Translations under genes and position numbers: made by a program
The notes under the pieces: generated by a model
What the model was told of the DNA's origin: nothing
The model's database searches: none
What the model saw: only the letters and a program-made list of their open reading frames with translations
Source of the DNA: Anastatus disparis
Taxonomy: Eukaryota; Arthropoda; Insecta; Hymenoptera; Eupelmidae
Assembly: GCA_017163975.1 (NCBI GenBank)
Contig: JAFFSR010000244.1
Location: 338,501 to 402,500 of the forward strand
DNA: 64,000 nt
Direction of reading: 5' to 3'
Shown: in pieces, positions 1 to 11,259 of the stretch
Numbering within the stretch: the first letter of the stretch is position 1
Layout of the letters: the number at the start of each line of letters is the position of its first letter

Positions 1-776
1 TGCTTTATCCAGAGTATTATTGACTTCTGTCCAATTTGTTTTCTTAGAATGAAATTTATGTGATTTTCTACGGTACAAAGTTTTTTCGAAATTAACTGTT
101 AAATTAACTGGGAGGTGATCCGACCCGTGTAGATCGTCAAGAACTTGATAATGTATATGTTCAGCCATATTGTTGGATGAAATGACAAGATCAATATTAG
201 ATTTTTCTTTCTAGCTACATCAATATGAGTGTGAGATTCAACATTATGAAGTATGAGCTTTTGGGAATCCAACACGTCCAAAAGTATATTACCATTTTTA
301 TCATTATGGTCACAATTCCAGTTTATATAGTGAGAGTTAAAATCTCCTACTATAATACAAGGTTCTTGACTAATACATTGGTTATTTAAAATGTCATACC
401 AACCCTCCTTGGCAGGATGAATGTGAGGAGGCTTGTAACAGGCTACAAGATTGAAGCTGCGTGTATTAGAAAGGATCTTAATACCTCCCAACTCAAGGCC
501 AGGATCAGGGGCGAAAATGTTTAAAATTTTAAAATCAGTATTGGCTTTAACTAAAAATACAATTCCTCCTCCAATACCCCGCGCATCAGGCCGGTCAATT
601 CTATGAATATTATATCCCGAAAAACAAAAGCTATGTTTAGAATTTAGCCAGGATTCTACTCCTACAATGACATCGTATTCTTGACTAATTTTTTCAAATT
701 TAGTTTTCCTGGCAAGAAAGCTCCTCATGTTCCAATATAAAATATTTAATTTGTTGTAGTTTTGACTTATATGCAT
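1..776 (-). pseudogene. LINE ORF2 N-terminus: APE endonuclease domain (frameshifted)
   Basis: From ATG at 776 the protein starts with the typical LINE endonuclease opening (LNILYWNMRSF), followed by a VGVESWL block with the metal-binding Glu, a GGGIVFLVK block, and IIVGDFNSHYINW with the GDFN catalytic motif. The frame is then lost inside a T-run at 202-206 (A-run on the coding strand). One frame over, it continues with SNIDLVIS and ends in GSDHLPV, the SDH catalytic motif of APE endonucleases. All key residues are therefore present, but in two frames. The domain would nick target DNA to prime reverse transcription. The frameshift may be real decay or a homopolymer miscall. Confidence 0.85.
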
Positions 777-1236
777 TTTGTTATTAATTTAATATATATA
801 TAATTTTTCTAAACTAATGACTATGAAAGATCAAGTTTTTCACACCCTTTATTCAATTTCTTAATAAGTTATTTGAGCCTATTTTTTAACTTAGAATCAA
901 GTATTTTTGCTTCTATTACCGTAAGCGTATCGATAAGAGAGACGGTATTAGAGGTAAATTTCTTGCTAATGGATAAAACATTTTTTTGGTATTTGACCTG
1001 GCTTAGAAGGTTTTTAAATTGTTCAAAGGTCAAAATATTCTGAAAACTTTCATGATTAAAAATCGATTTGATAGGCGCAAGAGCAGCTTCTACTTCCTCT
1101 TCAGTATCATCTGATTCACTACCCAGAGTGTTATCTTCGCTGTTTTGTGAATCTTCAACGGTTTTCATCTTCTTATGCGTGTGTCTGATTTTATTGTACA
1201 TTTTAGGAGCTGGTTGTTTAAAGCTAGCGTTAGCAT

Positions 1237-1588
1237 CAGGGTTGGTTTCTGAAAGGCTCTACGCTCGTAGTTTATGACTGAAGGACACATGGTGCCACGT
1301 GGTGGTTTGATGAGAAAATTACATCATGAATGTGATACGATTTAAAAATTTTCATGATTTTACAAAAAATGAATAAATAAAAACATAAATAAATGTTAAA
1401 CATATAATATATTTTGTTTATCAAAAACTTAATTATAAATCATTTATTAACTCTTAATTTAATAAAATTATGAACATTTTTAAATAGTATTATATTTGCG
1501 CTGTAGTTCTCTCCCCAAGCCACCACGAGGCGCTGTGTGTCTTTTAGTCATGAACTATGAGCGTTGAGCCCTTCAGAAACCAACCCTG
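1237..1588. mobile_element. hAT-like MITE (352 bp) with 8-bp TSD
   Basis: Ends are CAGGGTTGGTTTCTGAA and its inverted copy TTCAGAAACCAACCCTG. The element is flanked by the exact 8-bp duplication GTTAGCAT at 1229-1236 and 1589-1596. CAGGG ends with an 8-bp TSD are the signature of hAT elements. The inverted similarity continues inward about 90 bp. It sits inside LINE ORF1. No coding capacity. Confidence 0.9.
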
Positions 1589-1963
1589 GTTAGCATGGAC
1601 TTCGATAACTTCAGATGCATCATTTTCCCCCGAACTAGCTCTGAAGAAGGTGGTAAGTGCCCTTTTAAAATTTGTTTCGTATTCCATGGCTTCGTCCTGT
1701 GACGTAACGAAAGGCTGAGTAGGTTGAGTTCCGTATTCTATATTTTAAGAGTTGGATTTCTCAATATTAAGAGCGGTACAATATTTAGCAATATGTCCGA
1801 ATTCTTCGCATATATGGCACTTGATATCTTCAGCGCCAATGAAGATCCAATAATTTATGTTTTCAAAACAAATTTTGATTTTGTTAGGCATCTTTTTCAC
1901 GTCCTCTTCTCTAACGTAGAATTGCCCATGATGAGACAATATATGTTTTCTTGAATCGTTTAA

Positions 1964-2360
1964 GGGGTGTCCTCATACCGGCACAGAGATCTACCTTATC
2001 TACATTTGAATTATGCATTTTAATAAAAATTTAACTATTTTTGACTAAAATTCATAGAAGAGGCACATTCTTAACATTATTAAGAATTTATTGCAACGTT
2101 AAAAGGCACAATAACAGTGAAAATAAAGACAAAAACTGCATAATACGATTATTTATAACTACATTGAAAAGTTAATCGTATTAAGCAGTTTTCGCCTTTA
2201 TTTTTACCCTTATATTGTCTTTTAACGTTGCAATAAATTCTTTGGCATGTTAAGAATGTGCCTCTCCTACGAATTTCAATCATGAATAGTTGAATTTTTA
2301 TTAAAATTTATAATTCAAATGTAGATAAGGTAGAACTCTATGTCGGTATGAGGATTCCCC
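1964..2360. mobile_element. TTAA-flanked palindromic MITE (397 bp)
   Basis: Ends are GGGGTGTCCTCATACCG and, inverted, GGGGAATCCTCATACCG, with TTAA on both sides (1960-1963 and 2361-2364). Long arms run to the centre near 2160. TTAA duplication points to piggyBac-type or another TTAA-using transposase. It interrupts LINE ORF1 between the RRM-like part and the zinc knuckle. Confidence 0.85.
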
Positions 2361-4327
2361 TTAACATTAAACATCTGATGTTGGAAATACCATTTCTTGT
2401 GTTTATCTTTAGATTCTTAGGTGTGTCAATAATTATATCGTTGGAAATTCAAGGTAGAATATTTGAAATAACTATTCTTTTGTATTTGTAAACAATGCTG
2501 TTAGGATTATGAGGCGAGAATTCCAGAGCTGCTCCGCCTACTTCTATTTTCTTAATTTTGGCATTATTTAAAAACTTTTTCACGTTATCCTCTGAATTTA
2601 GAGTAAAACACATTCTGTTTTCCGAAATTTTAGAAAAAGCTATGAGGTTTTTAATATCCATAATTTTTTCAAATTGGTCCATATACTGATCGTTGTTAAG
2701 GCCCTCTATTGAGTCTAAAATAATTGATTGACTAAAGGTAGGCAGGGATCTTCTATAAAATGTGTTCACGTAGGTTAACTTTTTAGTTTGGCTAGATGCA
2801 CTATTTACCTCTTGACTCATATTTTTTTTATCAAGTGAATTATCCTTAACAAGTATCCGTGCTTGCGAGTCTATAGCTACACTCTCGCTTTCGAGAGCCG
2901 AAGCGTCGCCACGCAAAATGCTATCTAAACTAACGTTGTTCGCAACATTTACACTTGCAGGTGCATTATTGCCGACATCGACAACCGAAGCACCAGTAAC
3001 AACACCATCATCACTCATAAAAAGAGTTTCCAAAATGCTTATGGGCTTCAGCTAGCCGCAAAGGCTGCCTGTGAGAGCACAATTGAACGTATAAGAACAC
3101 TGGTTATCAGTATAGAACGTGAGACTTTCAAAATAAACAAACACGCTCGTGCCTGGGCCCACGAATCCAACACATCTGATCGGCTCGGCGTCTTATACGC
3201 GACTGAATAACGTATATTAAAATTCAATATTCGAAAGTTAATTTACTCTTCAGTGAATTTTAAATATTATTGTAATTAAAATATATATTTCTACGAATCT
3301 CCGGTTCTTCAAATTCGTGCATTTTTCAGGTATGTGCTTCGAGCATATAAGGCAGCATGTGTTATGGAAAAGTGGTAGCTATTTTAACAATGATGACAGA
3401 AAGAAAGAAAATAACTACTTACATACTGTCTCTCTGGTACAGCGCTTACGGGAGTGTTACGCGAAAGAGATAGGATGTAAGTTAATATTTTCGTTCTCTC
3501 TACCTAAAGTTGCCACCACTTTTTAACACGGCATGCTTCCTTCATAGTATATATGCTCTAAGGGTATGTGTAATTTTTCTTGCAATAAGATTTGCCTTTT
3601 CTATTTGTTCCTATATAATTAGTAGTTATTATATATTAAAGTGAAACTACCTTTTTCTACAGTTCTTGGCTCATACGGATCTGCGCATTTTTTCGCAATA
3701 AGAATAGCAATTTTTATTGGGTCCTATATAATGAGTAGTTATCATTTACAAGCACTTTCTTCGGGCCTCATTTTCGGGTCTTATTTTGTCTTTAGTATAT
3801 GTATTTCTCTCTTTATATATGTTTCACTATATTTTGATTTATTATCTTTTTTTCACCCTCTATTCTTTCTTCCTTTATTTTTCTTTTACCCCCTCTGTCT
3901 TCAGCTACCCTTCTTAATTTTTTCTTTCCTTGAAAAGTATAGACTTCTATTTTTAACTTTTAGCTAACTTTTATACAACTTTCAGCTATTTTTCAGCCAA
4001 CTTTTAGCTAACCTGCAGCTTCTATTTTAACAAAATTTCAGCTAAATTTCAGCTATATTATAGCTAACTGGGGCTACAATTGAATCTTATACGCGGCGGC
4101 AGCGTCGATAACGGTAGCGAAAACTTTTTATAATATAAGAAGATATAGATCTTTTTATATAATATAGTTAGAAAAAAAAATTAGTGTTCGACCCCCCATA
4201 TCTTACTCATAGAACTCTTATTTTCCATCCTTTTATTTAATAACACCCTTTTTCTACTTATCTTACACCTATTTTCCACCTTTTTTCAACTCTACATCCC
4301 ACCCAATAAAAATAACTGCTGATGCCC

Positions 4328-4395
4328 GAGTAAAGATACTTGAGTTCCAAGTTATACTCAATACTGAAATCACGTTTATGAATTCGAATCTTATA
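4328..4395. mobile_element. Relic arm of a GGCCCGAA-type palindromic MITE
   Basis: The reverse complement matches the arm of the MITE at 29830-30085 in order and spacing: a GAATTCATA block, then CAGTATTGAGTATAACTT, then ACTCAAGTATC. The other arm and the ends are not clear here. Confidence 0.5.
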
Positions 4396-4871
4396 GACGA
4401 ACCTCAATCTTGTGAGTGCTGAATATTATCAAGTTCTGACCTTAATCTTGAATTTGCACTTGCACATTCAGAAAAAGGAAAATACCTAAAAATAATGTAC
4501 TAACTTGAGCTAGAAGTCAAAACAACATTACTAGTCGTTTTCCAATTGATAATCAGTACATAAATTAAGACAACCTATATAAATACATCTTTTAACGCGT
4601 CTTGTGCTAAAATTCTTTAGCATAGTACTGAATTTTTCCGTAATACGGAACTAAATTATCTTATACTAACATATTACCTATATAATACGCACTGCGACGC
4701 TGTCAAGTATGAAACTTCAATATAATTAATACTCAATAACAAAAATACCATTGAATTGTAAAACAATTTTTAGCAGTTGATAGGTATAATGTAAATCATA
4801 TATTTTATAACAATTTTAAATTACTAATACCCTCCTGAAAATAATCACGGAACTCATGATGCAATATTTTG

Positions 4872-4935
4872 CGCCCCTTTTTGTGTCACTTTTTGCGTCA
4901 CTTTTTATATCACTTTTCGTGTCGCTTTATCGAGC
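4872..4935. repeat. Short minisatellite, ~15-bp unit
   Basis: Four imperfect units of the form TTTTTGTGTCAC / TTTTTGCGTCAC / TTTTATATCAC / TTTTCGTGTCGC in tandem. Confidence 0.7.
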
Positions 4936-6846
4936 CAAATGTGTTGAAACTTTTTGCGCAACTTTTCCAAAAATATAAAATTAAATAAATTATAAATATT
5001 ATTTTTAATTTTATTTTACATAATTCAAAAGATGTTAAAATACCGAATTAAAAATATTTAGAGCATGATTTAATTGTCCACGTTTAAAGAATTAATTTGG
5101 AAAAAATCTCTGAAATAAATTGAAAATTCTTTATCTTAATTATTAAAGGAGTGTAAATAGTCCAATTAATAGAGCAAAGAAAAGGCTATTTTAGACATTA
5201 ATTAGGGGCTTAATGAAATCTATATAAAGTTGTTAAGAGCGATAAGAAAACATACCCTTTATAAAATGTAAACGAAAAAAAACGTTAGAAAATCTTCCAG
5301 GAGGCTGCAAAGTTGGTCCAAACAGCTTTTTCAATTCTCTGAAGCAACCTATGCATTTTAGCAGAAAAAGTAATTAATAAAAGTATTAAAGAATAAAAAA
5401 ACCTACAATTTAAGTACTGCGTTACGTTTACGGCCTAAGCCGAAGGTGAGGGTCGTAACGAGTTTCGTAAAAAAGTCTTTCCATACTAGTTGCGTAGTGT
5501 ATTTTTCGCCATGAGAACCAAAAAAGAATGGCGAAAAAATAATTTTTTAAATATTTTTGAACTTTCAAAAGGAAGCCTTCATAAATACGAACAGAAAGAA
5601 AAGTTGTAACAGACAATTGGTTAATTTGTTGCTGAGATATTCCCTATTATTTATCCCAACACGCATAATGTTTATTGCTATAATTTTTTTTTGGCTGAAC
5701 ATATTGACTTGCGTAAGGGCTTAAACTCTTCATAAGGGTTCAAATTTTCATATTTCGTTAAGAGCAAATGAGCAAATTGAATTGCAGTATTTTTTATAAC
5801 GCTTTAAAAAAGAGGGTGTTCTTTTTATAAATAAATGAAGCTGGGGCTTTATTTGTAACTTTTACGAATTTGCTATTTGAATATTCTTATAGCTCTTTTC
5901 GAAACGAAGATTTAAAAAAAAAAACTCTCTAAGGCTAATAGGGGCCGAGATAAGATTTTTTTTTTTAAATCACAGCCACTTTTTTTATAACAATTAAGAA
6001 ACGAATCAAGCATCATTTTTTAGTTGAAGACTTATATTTTAAAAATCTGTGATTAGATTTTTTAAAATGCGACTTTTTATTATTAAAACTAGAATAATAA
6101 CATACAAATAATAACCTCAAAGTCGGAGTCATGGTGGGGATGCTTATATTTGAGGAAAGTTAACGAAAGACCCCGTTCCAATAAAATTCGTAAAAATTAA
6201 CCGTATCTCCGTGAATAATCAACTGATTTTGATGTTTCTTTTTTTAATCTGGGGTACCTTGAAAAATTATTAATATTCGTGTGAATAGTTAAACGCAAAT
6301 GATTGTTGTGGCTCACTAAATCGATATTTTTAGACGTGTAACATCTCATTTTGAAGCTAAAAGAAAGAACTTTAAAATGAGATATTAGGAGTTCAATTAC
6401 GATCAATATTTATGAAATGCGCGCGGATTTACGTAAATGTTGTAATCGAACTTACCTTATTATTCCTCGCAATTATTAGATTTGGAATCTGGAGACAAGT
6501 TTAATTAAATTTATTAATATTTCTATATTTTAACTGATTATTATGATTAATTTTTAGTTTCAAGAAATAAATTAATTATTATTGATAATTGCAAAAATTT
6601 TAATAGTAATAATAAAATTTGTTATCTCGTTTTTTTTTACTTTTCTTTGTCTTTTATGCAAAAATATTTCATCATTAATTTCATCATTAAACATATTTTT
6701 ATATTCTTTCTAAAATTAAACTACTAAGATTTTAATGTAAAAAACATTTCTAAAATAACACAGAAAAAATCGATAAACAAAGGGTAATCAGAAAATTTAA
6801 ATTTGTATTTGAATAAACATTGAATTTTAGCAACAGCTTCTCATAT

Positions 6847-7023
6847 ATTGTATGGATTAAAGTTATTATTTTTAGCAATTGTAATGGGGGAAGTTATTCC
6901 AATGTCGAGGCAATCGAAATTGAAAACGACGCATGCGAAGAAAGCGATAATATAAATTGTAATATTTTTATAGAGGAAAATACAAGCGAGAAAACCGCAA
7001 AAAAAAGAAAAATTAATATTTAA
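6847..7023 (+). pseudogene. Putative last exon of a lost transposase, in the palindrome spacer
   Basis: An open segment begins after a good 3' splice site (TTATTTTTAG at about 6868-6877) and runs to a TAA at 7021-7023. It encodes an acidic tail with several Glu/Asp and ends in a basic KKRKINI, which looks like a nuclear localisation signal. AATAAA-type signals follow within 40 bp. It is the only coding-like sequence between the two arms, which is where an autonomous element would carry its gene. I recognise no domain. It may be chance; an AT-rich spacer of this size can leave 60 codons open. Confidence 0.3.
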
Positions 7024-8427
7024 TAAAAATATATTTTACACGAAAATAAACATTTTATTATCCTTCTTCTATAAATTTTCTTCTTGTATACCATAATTTT
7101 TACGATACATTAAAATATTTTATAATGGAATAAAAATTAAAAATAGTTCCAATTAGAAAGCAATTTTCATATCAATTTTTCTATTATTTAGGAAATATTC
7201 CTTACATGAAAATCGTAGTAGATTAATTTCAGAAAGAAAATAAAAATATATTTAATAATAAAAAAAAAGTTCGTATGAAGGACAAAAAAAGTAAAAAAAA
7301 CGAAATAACAATTTTTATTATTACTATTAAAATTTTTGCAATTATTAATAATTATTTTTTTATTTATTGAAACTAAAAATTAATTATTATAATTAGTTAA
7401 AATATAGAAACAATAATAATTTTAATTAAACTTTTCTCCAGGTTCCAAATGTAATAATTACGAGGAATAATAAGGTAAGTTCATTTACGTAAATCCGCGC
7501 GCATTGTAAATATCGAAACTCATGATATCTCATTTTAAAGTTCTTTCTTTTAGCTTTAAAATGAGATATTACATGTCTAAAAATATCGATTTAGTGAGCC
7601 ACAACAATCATTTGCGTTTAAGGTGTCCGTATTAGATACAGTTGTTTTAACTTAAATACACCCTATTTTGAAAAACTATTTGCACCAATATTAATAATTT
7701 TTCAAGGTACCCCAGATTTGAAAAAAACATCAAAATCGATCCATTATTCACGGAGATACGGTTAATTTTTACGAATTTTATTAGAACGGAGTCCTTTGTT
7801 AACTTTCCTCACGCGCAAAGATGAGCATCCCCACCACGACTCCGACTTTGACATTATTATTTGTATGTTATTATTATTTTAGTCTTCATAATAAAGAGTC
7901 GCATTTTTAAAAATCTAATTATAGATTTATAAAATATAAGTCTTTAACTAAAAAATGACGCTTGATTTGTTTCTTAATTGTTATAAACAAAGTGGCTGTG
8001 ATTTAAAAAAAATCTTCAGAGAGTTTTTTTTTTAAATCTTCGTTTCGAGAAGAGCTATAAGAATATTCAAATGGCAAATTCGTAAAAGTTATAAATGAAG
8101 CCCCAGCTTTATTTATTTATGAAAAAACACCATTTTTTCAAAGCGTTATAAAAAATATTGCAATTCAATTTTCTCATTTGCTCTTAACGAAATATAAAAA
8201 TTTGAACCTTCATGAAGAGCCTTTGTGCAACTCAATATGTTCAGTCAAAAAAAAAATCATAGCAATAAACATTATGCATGTTGGGATAAATAATAGAGAA
8301 TATCTCAGCAATAAATTAACCAATTTGCTGTTAAAACTTTTCTTTCTGTTCGTTTTTATGAAGGCTTTCTTTTGAAAGTTTAAAAATATTTAAAATAGTA
8401 TATTACACACCAATGGAGTTAAAGTAC

Positions 8428-8503
8428 TGGCGAGTCCATAGCACATATAATTGCCACCTCAAGCCGAAGGCGAGGGTGTCAAATATGTGCTATGGGCTCG
8501 CCA
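8428..8503. repeat. Hairpin (21-bp arms) in the palindrome's right arm
   Basis: TGGCGAGTCCATAGCACATA at 8428 pairs with its inverted copy ending in GGGCTCGCCA at 8503, with one mismatch. A second hairpin follows at about 8548-8610 (CGAAACTATGACTTT against AAAGTCGTAGTTTCG). Both are absent from the matching place in the left arm, so they are a later insertion or local expansion. Confidence 0.7.
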
Positions 8504-8934
8504 TTTCACCTCCCGTGGAGTGTATACTATTTTTCGCCATACCCGGGCCGAAACTATGACTTTTATTTTTTGGCGCCGGGACGAAAGTCGTAGTTTCGGG
8601 CAGGGTATAGCAAAAAATTATTTTGCAATAAATAATCGATATCCAAGAAATGGCCATTTCTCATGGTTTTTTGGCTTTTTTGCCATAACTAAGTGACGAA
8701 AATAGTCGCGGCAGTACTTAAACTGTAGGGTTTTTTATTCTCTGATACTTTTATTAATTACTGTTCTGTTGAACCGCATAGGTTGCTTCAGAGAATTGAA
8801 AAAGCTGTTTTGGCTAACTTTGCAGCCTCTTGGAACATTTTTTACCGTTTTTTTTTTCGTTTACATTTTATATAGGGTATGTTTTTTCATCGCTCTTAAC
8901 AACTTTATATAGATTTTATTAAGCCCCTTATTAA

Positions 8935-9073
8935 CCTTAAGAGGACCGGAAAACCACTATAGTGGCGTGACCCCTGATTGACCTTTACCCCAAAGTCAAT
9001 TAGTGATATCAGATACCTTTTTGGACCACTTTCTTAGAGCGATCACAAATCTCAAATACCGGTCCTCTAAAGG
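8935..9073. mobile_element. TTAA-flanked MITE (139 bp), CCTTAAGAGGACCGG type
   Basis: Ends are CCTTAAGAGGACCGG and CCGGTCCTCTAAAGG, with TTAA at 8931-8934 and 9074-9077. It splits the palindrome's outer arm; the arm resumes with TTAATGTCCTC. A relative lies at 41828-41977 sharing ACCACTATAGTGG. Confidence 0.85.
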
Positions 9074-9239
9074 TTAATGTCCTCAAAATGTCACTATTGA
9101 TTGGACTATAATTAAATAAAAACATAATTGAAAATTAAAAAGTTCAATTTTTTATGATAGAATGTGTACGTGTGTAGGCGTGTATGTGTGTGTATTTGTA
9201 TACATGTGCATGTATATATCAACGGTGGATACGAAAGCC

Positions 9240-9420
9240 ATCACAGCTGTGTAATTGACTACGAAAAAAAACACATCTTTAAAAGTGCGGCCAAAAAAAA
9301 CACATCTTCAAAAGTGCAGCGAAGAAAAACACCCCTTGAAAACAGGGTGAAAATTTTCAAGGGCTGTTTTTTTTCGCCGCACTCTTGAAGATGTTTTTTC
9401 TCGCTGCGGTTTTGGAGCAG
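9240..9420. repeat. Duplicated and inverted AAAACACATCTT/AAAGTGC repeat
   Basis: Two direct copies of an AAACACATCTTnAAAAGTGC unit (about 9268 and 9298) are followed by inverted copies (GCACTCTTGAAGATG near 9378). CCCTTGAAAACAGGGTG and TTTTCAAGGGCTG pair in the centre, so the whole can fold into a hairpin. Confidence 0.6.
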
Positions 9421-9424
9421 GGTT

Positions 9425-9925
9425 GTGAATGTTACTATTTACCGAGTAAGCAATTGGTAAATGGTCGGACTATTCACCAGTTACTGGGTGAGTAAATGGT
9501 AAATGGTTAACGGTAACACCAATTCGTTAACGGTAGTCTGGGCTGCAAATGTTTGCAGTTACTTACACAGCAACTGAAAACTGGTCTGGTCATTGTCACG
9601 TTACCTGTCTAGTAACTGGTAAATGACTGGACCAGTTACCACTTACTGGGTATGTAACTGGAAACTTTTGCAATCCCATATTTTACGAACCCCGATTTCC
9701 TTGCTAGTTATTAACGATAAATATTACTAATGCTTATTTAACAAAAATTCAAGGGTTGTTGCAGACGAAAACAAGCTATTACAGCGTAATAGCTTGTTTT
9801 CGTTAGGATCAGGATAAATGGTCGGACTATTTGCCAATTACTTGCACTATAACTGATAACTGTTCAGACCATTTACCAGTTACTTTCTCTGTAAGTGGTA
9901 ACTGGTGCAAATATTCTCAATAACT
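9425..9925. repeat. Degenerate repeat array built on GGTAAATGGTCnGACCATTTACC
   Basis: At least ten imperfect copies of AACTGGTAA / TTACCAGTTACT and GGTCGGACTATT-type words occur in both orientations, with varying spacing. No coding sequence. Confidence 0.65.
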
Positions 9926-10007
9926 CGACCATTTTGAATGGACAACCATTTCCTTATTCACAACGCTGTACGAAATTGATGACTAATTTAACTAGTTGAC
10001 ATTTACC

Positions 10008-10255
10008 GAATGCATACAAACGTATAAACACGCACATACACTTGCAGACACGTACACACACATGAACACATATACAAACACGTACACACATGTGCAAACA
10101 CGTGCCAACCCGTAAAAACACGGACAAACACGTACAAACACGTATAAACACTTACAAACACATACATACAAGTACAAACACGTACAAACACGGGCACACA
10201 CATGCATACACGCACAACCACTTACATTAACGTGCAAACACGTAAAAACACGTGA
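10008..10255. repeat. Minisatellite of ACAAACACGT-type 10-bp units
   Basis: About 25 imperfect decamers (ACAAACACGT, ATAAACACGT, ACACACATG). The Cys/Val-rich reading frames over it are only translations of the repeat. Confidence 0.85.
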
Positions 10256-11259
10256 TTCAAGCTATAGTACTAATTAAAATTATATCGCTACTTTTTTTTA
10301 TACCTAAGTACATAAATTAGGTGTACTAGATTTAGTACCTATTTCAACAGTACTTTCCTTTCTTCGTGCCTTTGTTAAATCTAGTAGACGTCAAAAACTG
10401 TTATCGATTATTTTATGGTTCGTGATTGAAACACGTGATTAAAAAGAATGAATTCCTATCATATTTTTACATTGATTTAAATACAATTCAGTAAAATCAA
10501 TTCTTAATTTATCATGATATGATTTGTATTTAAACAATTTTCCATGCATATTGTAACTTCAATTAATCCTTTTTCACAAATATATAAAAATTTAATTCAG
10601 TACATAACTTTAATATCAAAATTCATGAGTTGAGGAAATCCTTTTTTATTTTAAAATTGGCTAATTTATACATAATAATATAATACATGAAAATTCAACC
10701 AAGCAACGTTAGGAGTGAGATAAATTAGGCTAGTTTTTATTAAACTTGTCTCCAGGTTCCAAATGTTATGATTACGAGGAATAATAAGGTAAGTTCGATT
10801 ACAACATTTACGTAAATCCGCGCGCATTTCATAAATATTGATCGTAATTGAACTCCTAATATCTCATTTTAAATTTCTTTCTTTTAGCTTCAAAATGAGA
10901 TGTTACACGTCTAAAAATATCGATTTAGTGAGCCACAACAATCATTTGCGTTTAACTATTCACACGAATATTAATAATTTTTCAAGGTACCCCAGATTAA
11001 AAAAAGAAACATCAAAATCAGTTGATTATTCACGGAGATACGGTTAATTTTTACGAATTCCATTGGAACGAGGTCTTTTGTTAACTTTCCTCACGTGCAA
11101 ATATAAGCATCCCAACTACGACCTCCCGCTTGACGTTATTATTTGTATGTTATTATTATTTTAGTTTTAATAATAAAGAGTCGCATTTTTATGAATCTCA
11201 TCATAGATTATGAAAATATAAGTCTTTAACTAACAAATGCCGCTTGATTCGTTTCTTAA

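Larger units (their letters stand above)
869..3033 (-). pseudogene. LINE ORF1 (gag-like, CCHC), interrupted by two MITEs
   Basis: The N-terminal segment (3033-2449) is polar and Ser/Asn-rich, then becomes an RRM-like region (around the residues NRMCFTLNSEDNVKKFL). Reading resumes after the TTAA MITE with a block ending in CHICEEFGHIAKYC, a CX2CX4HX4C zinc knuckle (about 1797-1756). An in-frame TAA at 1745-1747 follows, then more open frame up to the hAT-like MITE at 1237-1588. The frame continues on the far side into an acidic, coiled-coil-like C-terminus ending at 869. With both insertions ignored the pieces read in one order. Such proteins bind the element's RNA. The in-frame stop and the insertions make this copy dead. 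Confidence 0.8.
1..3210 (-). mobile_element. APE-type non-LTR retrotransposon, 5' part
   Basis: Order on the minus strand is 5' leader (about 3210-3034), ORF1 (3033-869), then ORF2 beginning at 776 and running off the window. ORF1 has a CCHC knuckle and ORF2 begins with an endonuclease/exonuclease/phosphatase domain, the layout of Jockey/I/CR1-type LINEs. ORF1 is split by two small DNA elements (1237-1588 and 1964-2360), so the retrotransposon is older than both. The 5' boundary is uncertain. The reverse transcriptase would lie left of position 1 and is not visible, so the clade cannot be settled. Confidence 0.85.
3211..5117. other. Non-coding, low-complexity stretch
   Basis: No gene is supported. 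It contains a diverged ~135-bp duplication (about 3560-3625 and 3680-3750, sharing CCTATATAAT and AGTAGTTAT), a pyrimidine-rich tract (3790-3960), a run of degenerate CAGCTA/AGCTAA repeats (3960-4080), and a short minisatellite at 4872-4935. The rest is AT-rich without recognisable structure. Confidence 0.6.
5118..9140. mobile_element. Giant palindromic (foldback) DNA element, copy 1
   Basis: The left arm (about 5118-6660) is repeated as its reverse complement at about 7270-9140. Matched landmarks include GGCTGCAAAGTT (5306) with AACTTTGCAGCC (8817), the GGTACCTTGAAAAATTATT block (6253) with AATAATTTTTCAAGGTACC (7691), and the ACGTAAATCCGCGCGCAT block. The arms differ by substitutions and by insertions (a hairpin-rich block at 8400-8610 and a MITE at 8935-9073). 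The 600-bp spacer holds an exon-like ORF. Very long TIRs around a short centre suggest a deletion derivative of a larger autonomous transposon. Superfamily is unknown; terminal duplications could not be fixed. Confidence 0.8.

Noticed and set aside
3641..3967. A 108-codon Phe/Leu-rich frame resembling a membrane protein
   Set aside because: Pyrimidine-rich low-complexity DNA always reads as Phe/Leu/Ser; no family resemblance.
6197..6406. A 69-codon frame also found at 10838-11047
   Set aside because: Present in both because the two places are copies of the same palindrome arm. No start context, motif or codon pattern supports a protein.
9954..10237. Three overlapping Cys/Val-rich frames
   Set aside because: Translations of a decameric minisatellite in all three frames.
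10008..10255. Regularly spaced repeats considered as a CRISPR array
   Set aside because: Units are 10 bp with no spacers, in eukaryotic DNA.
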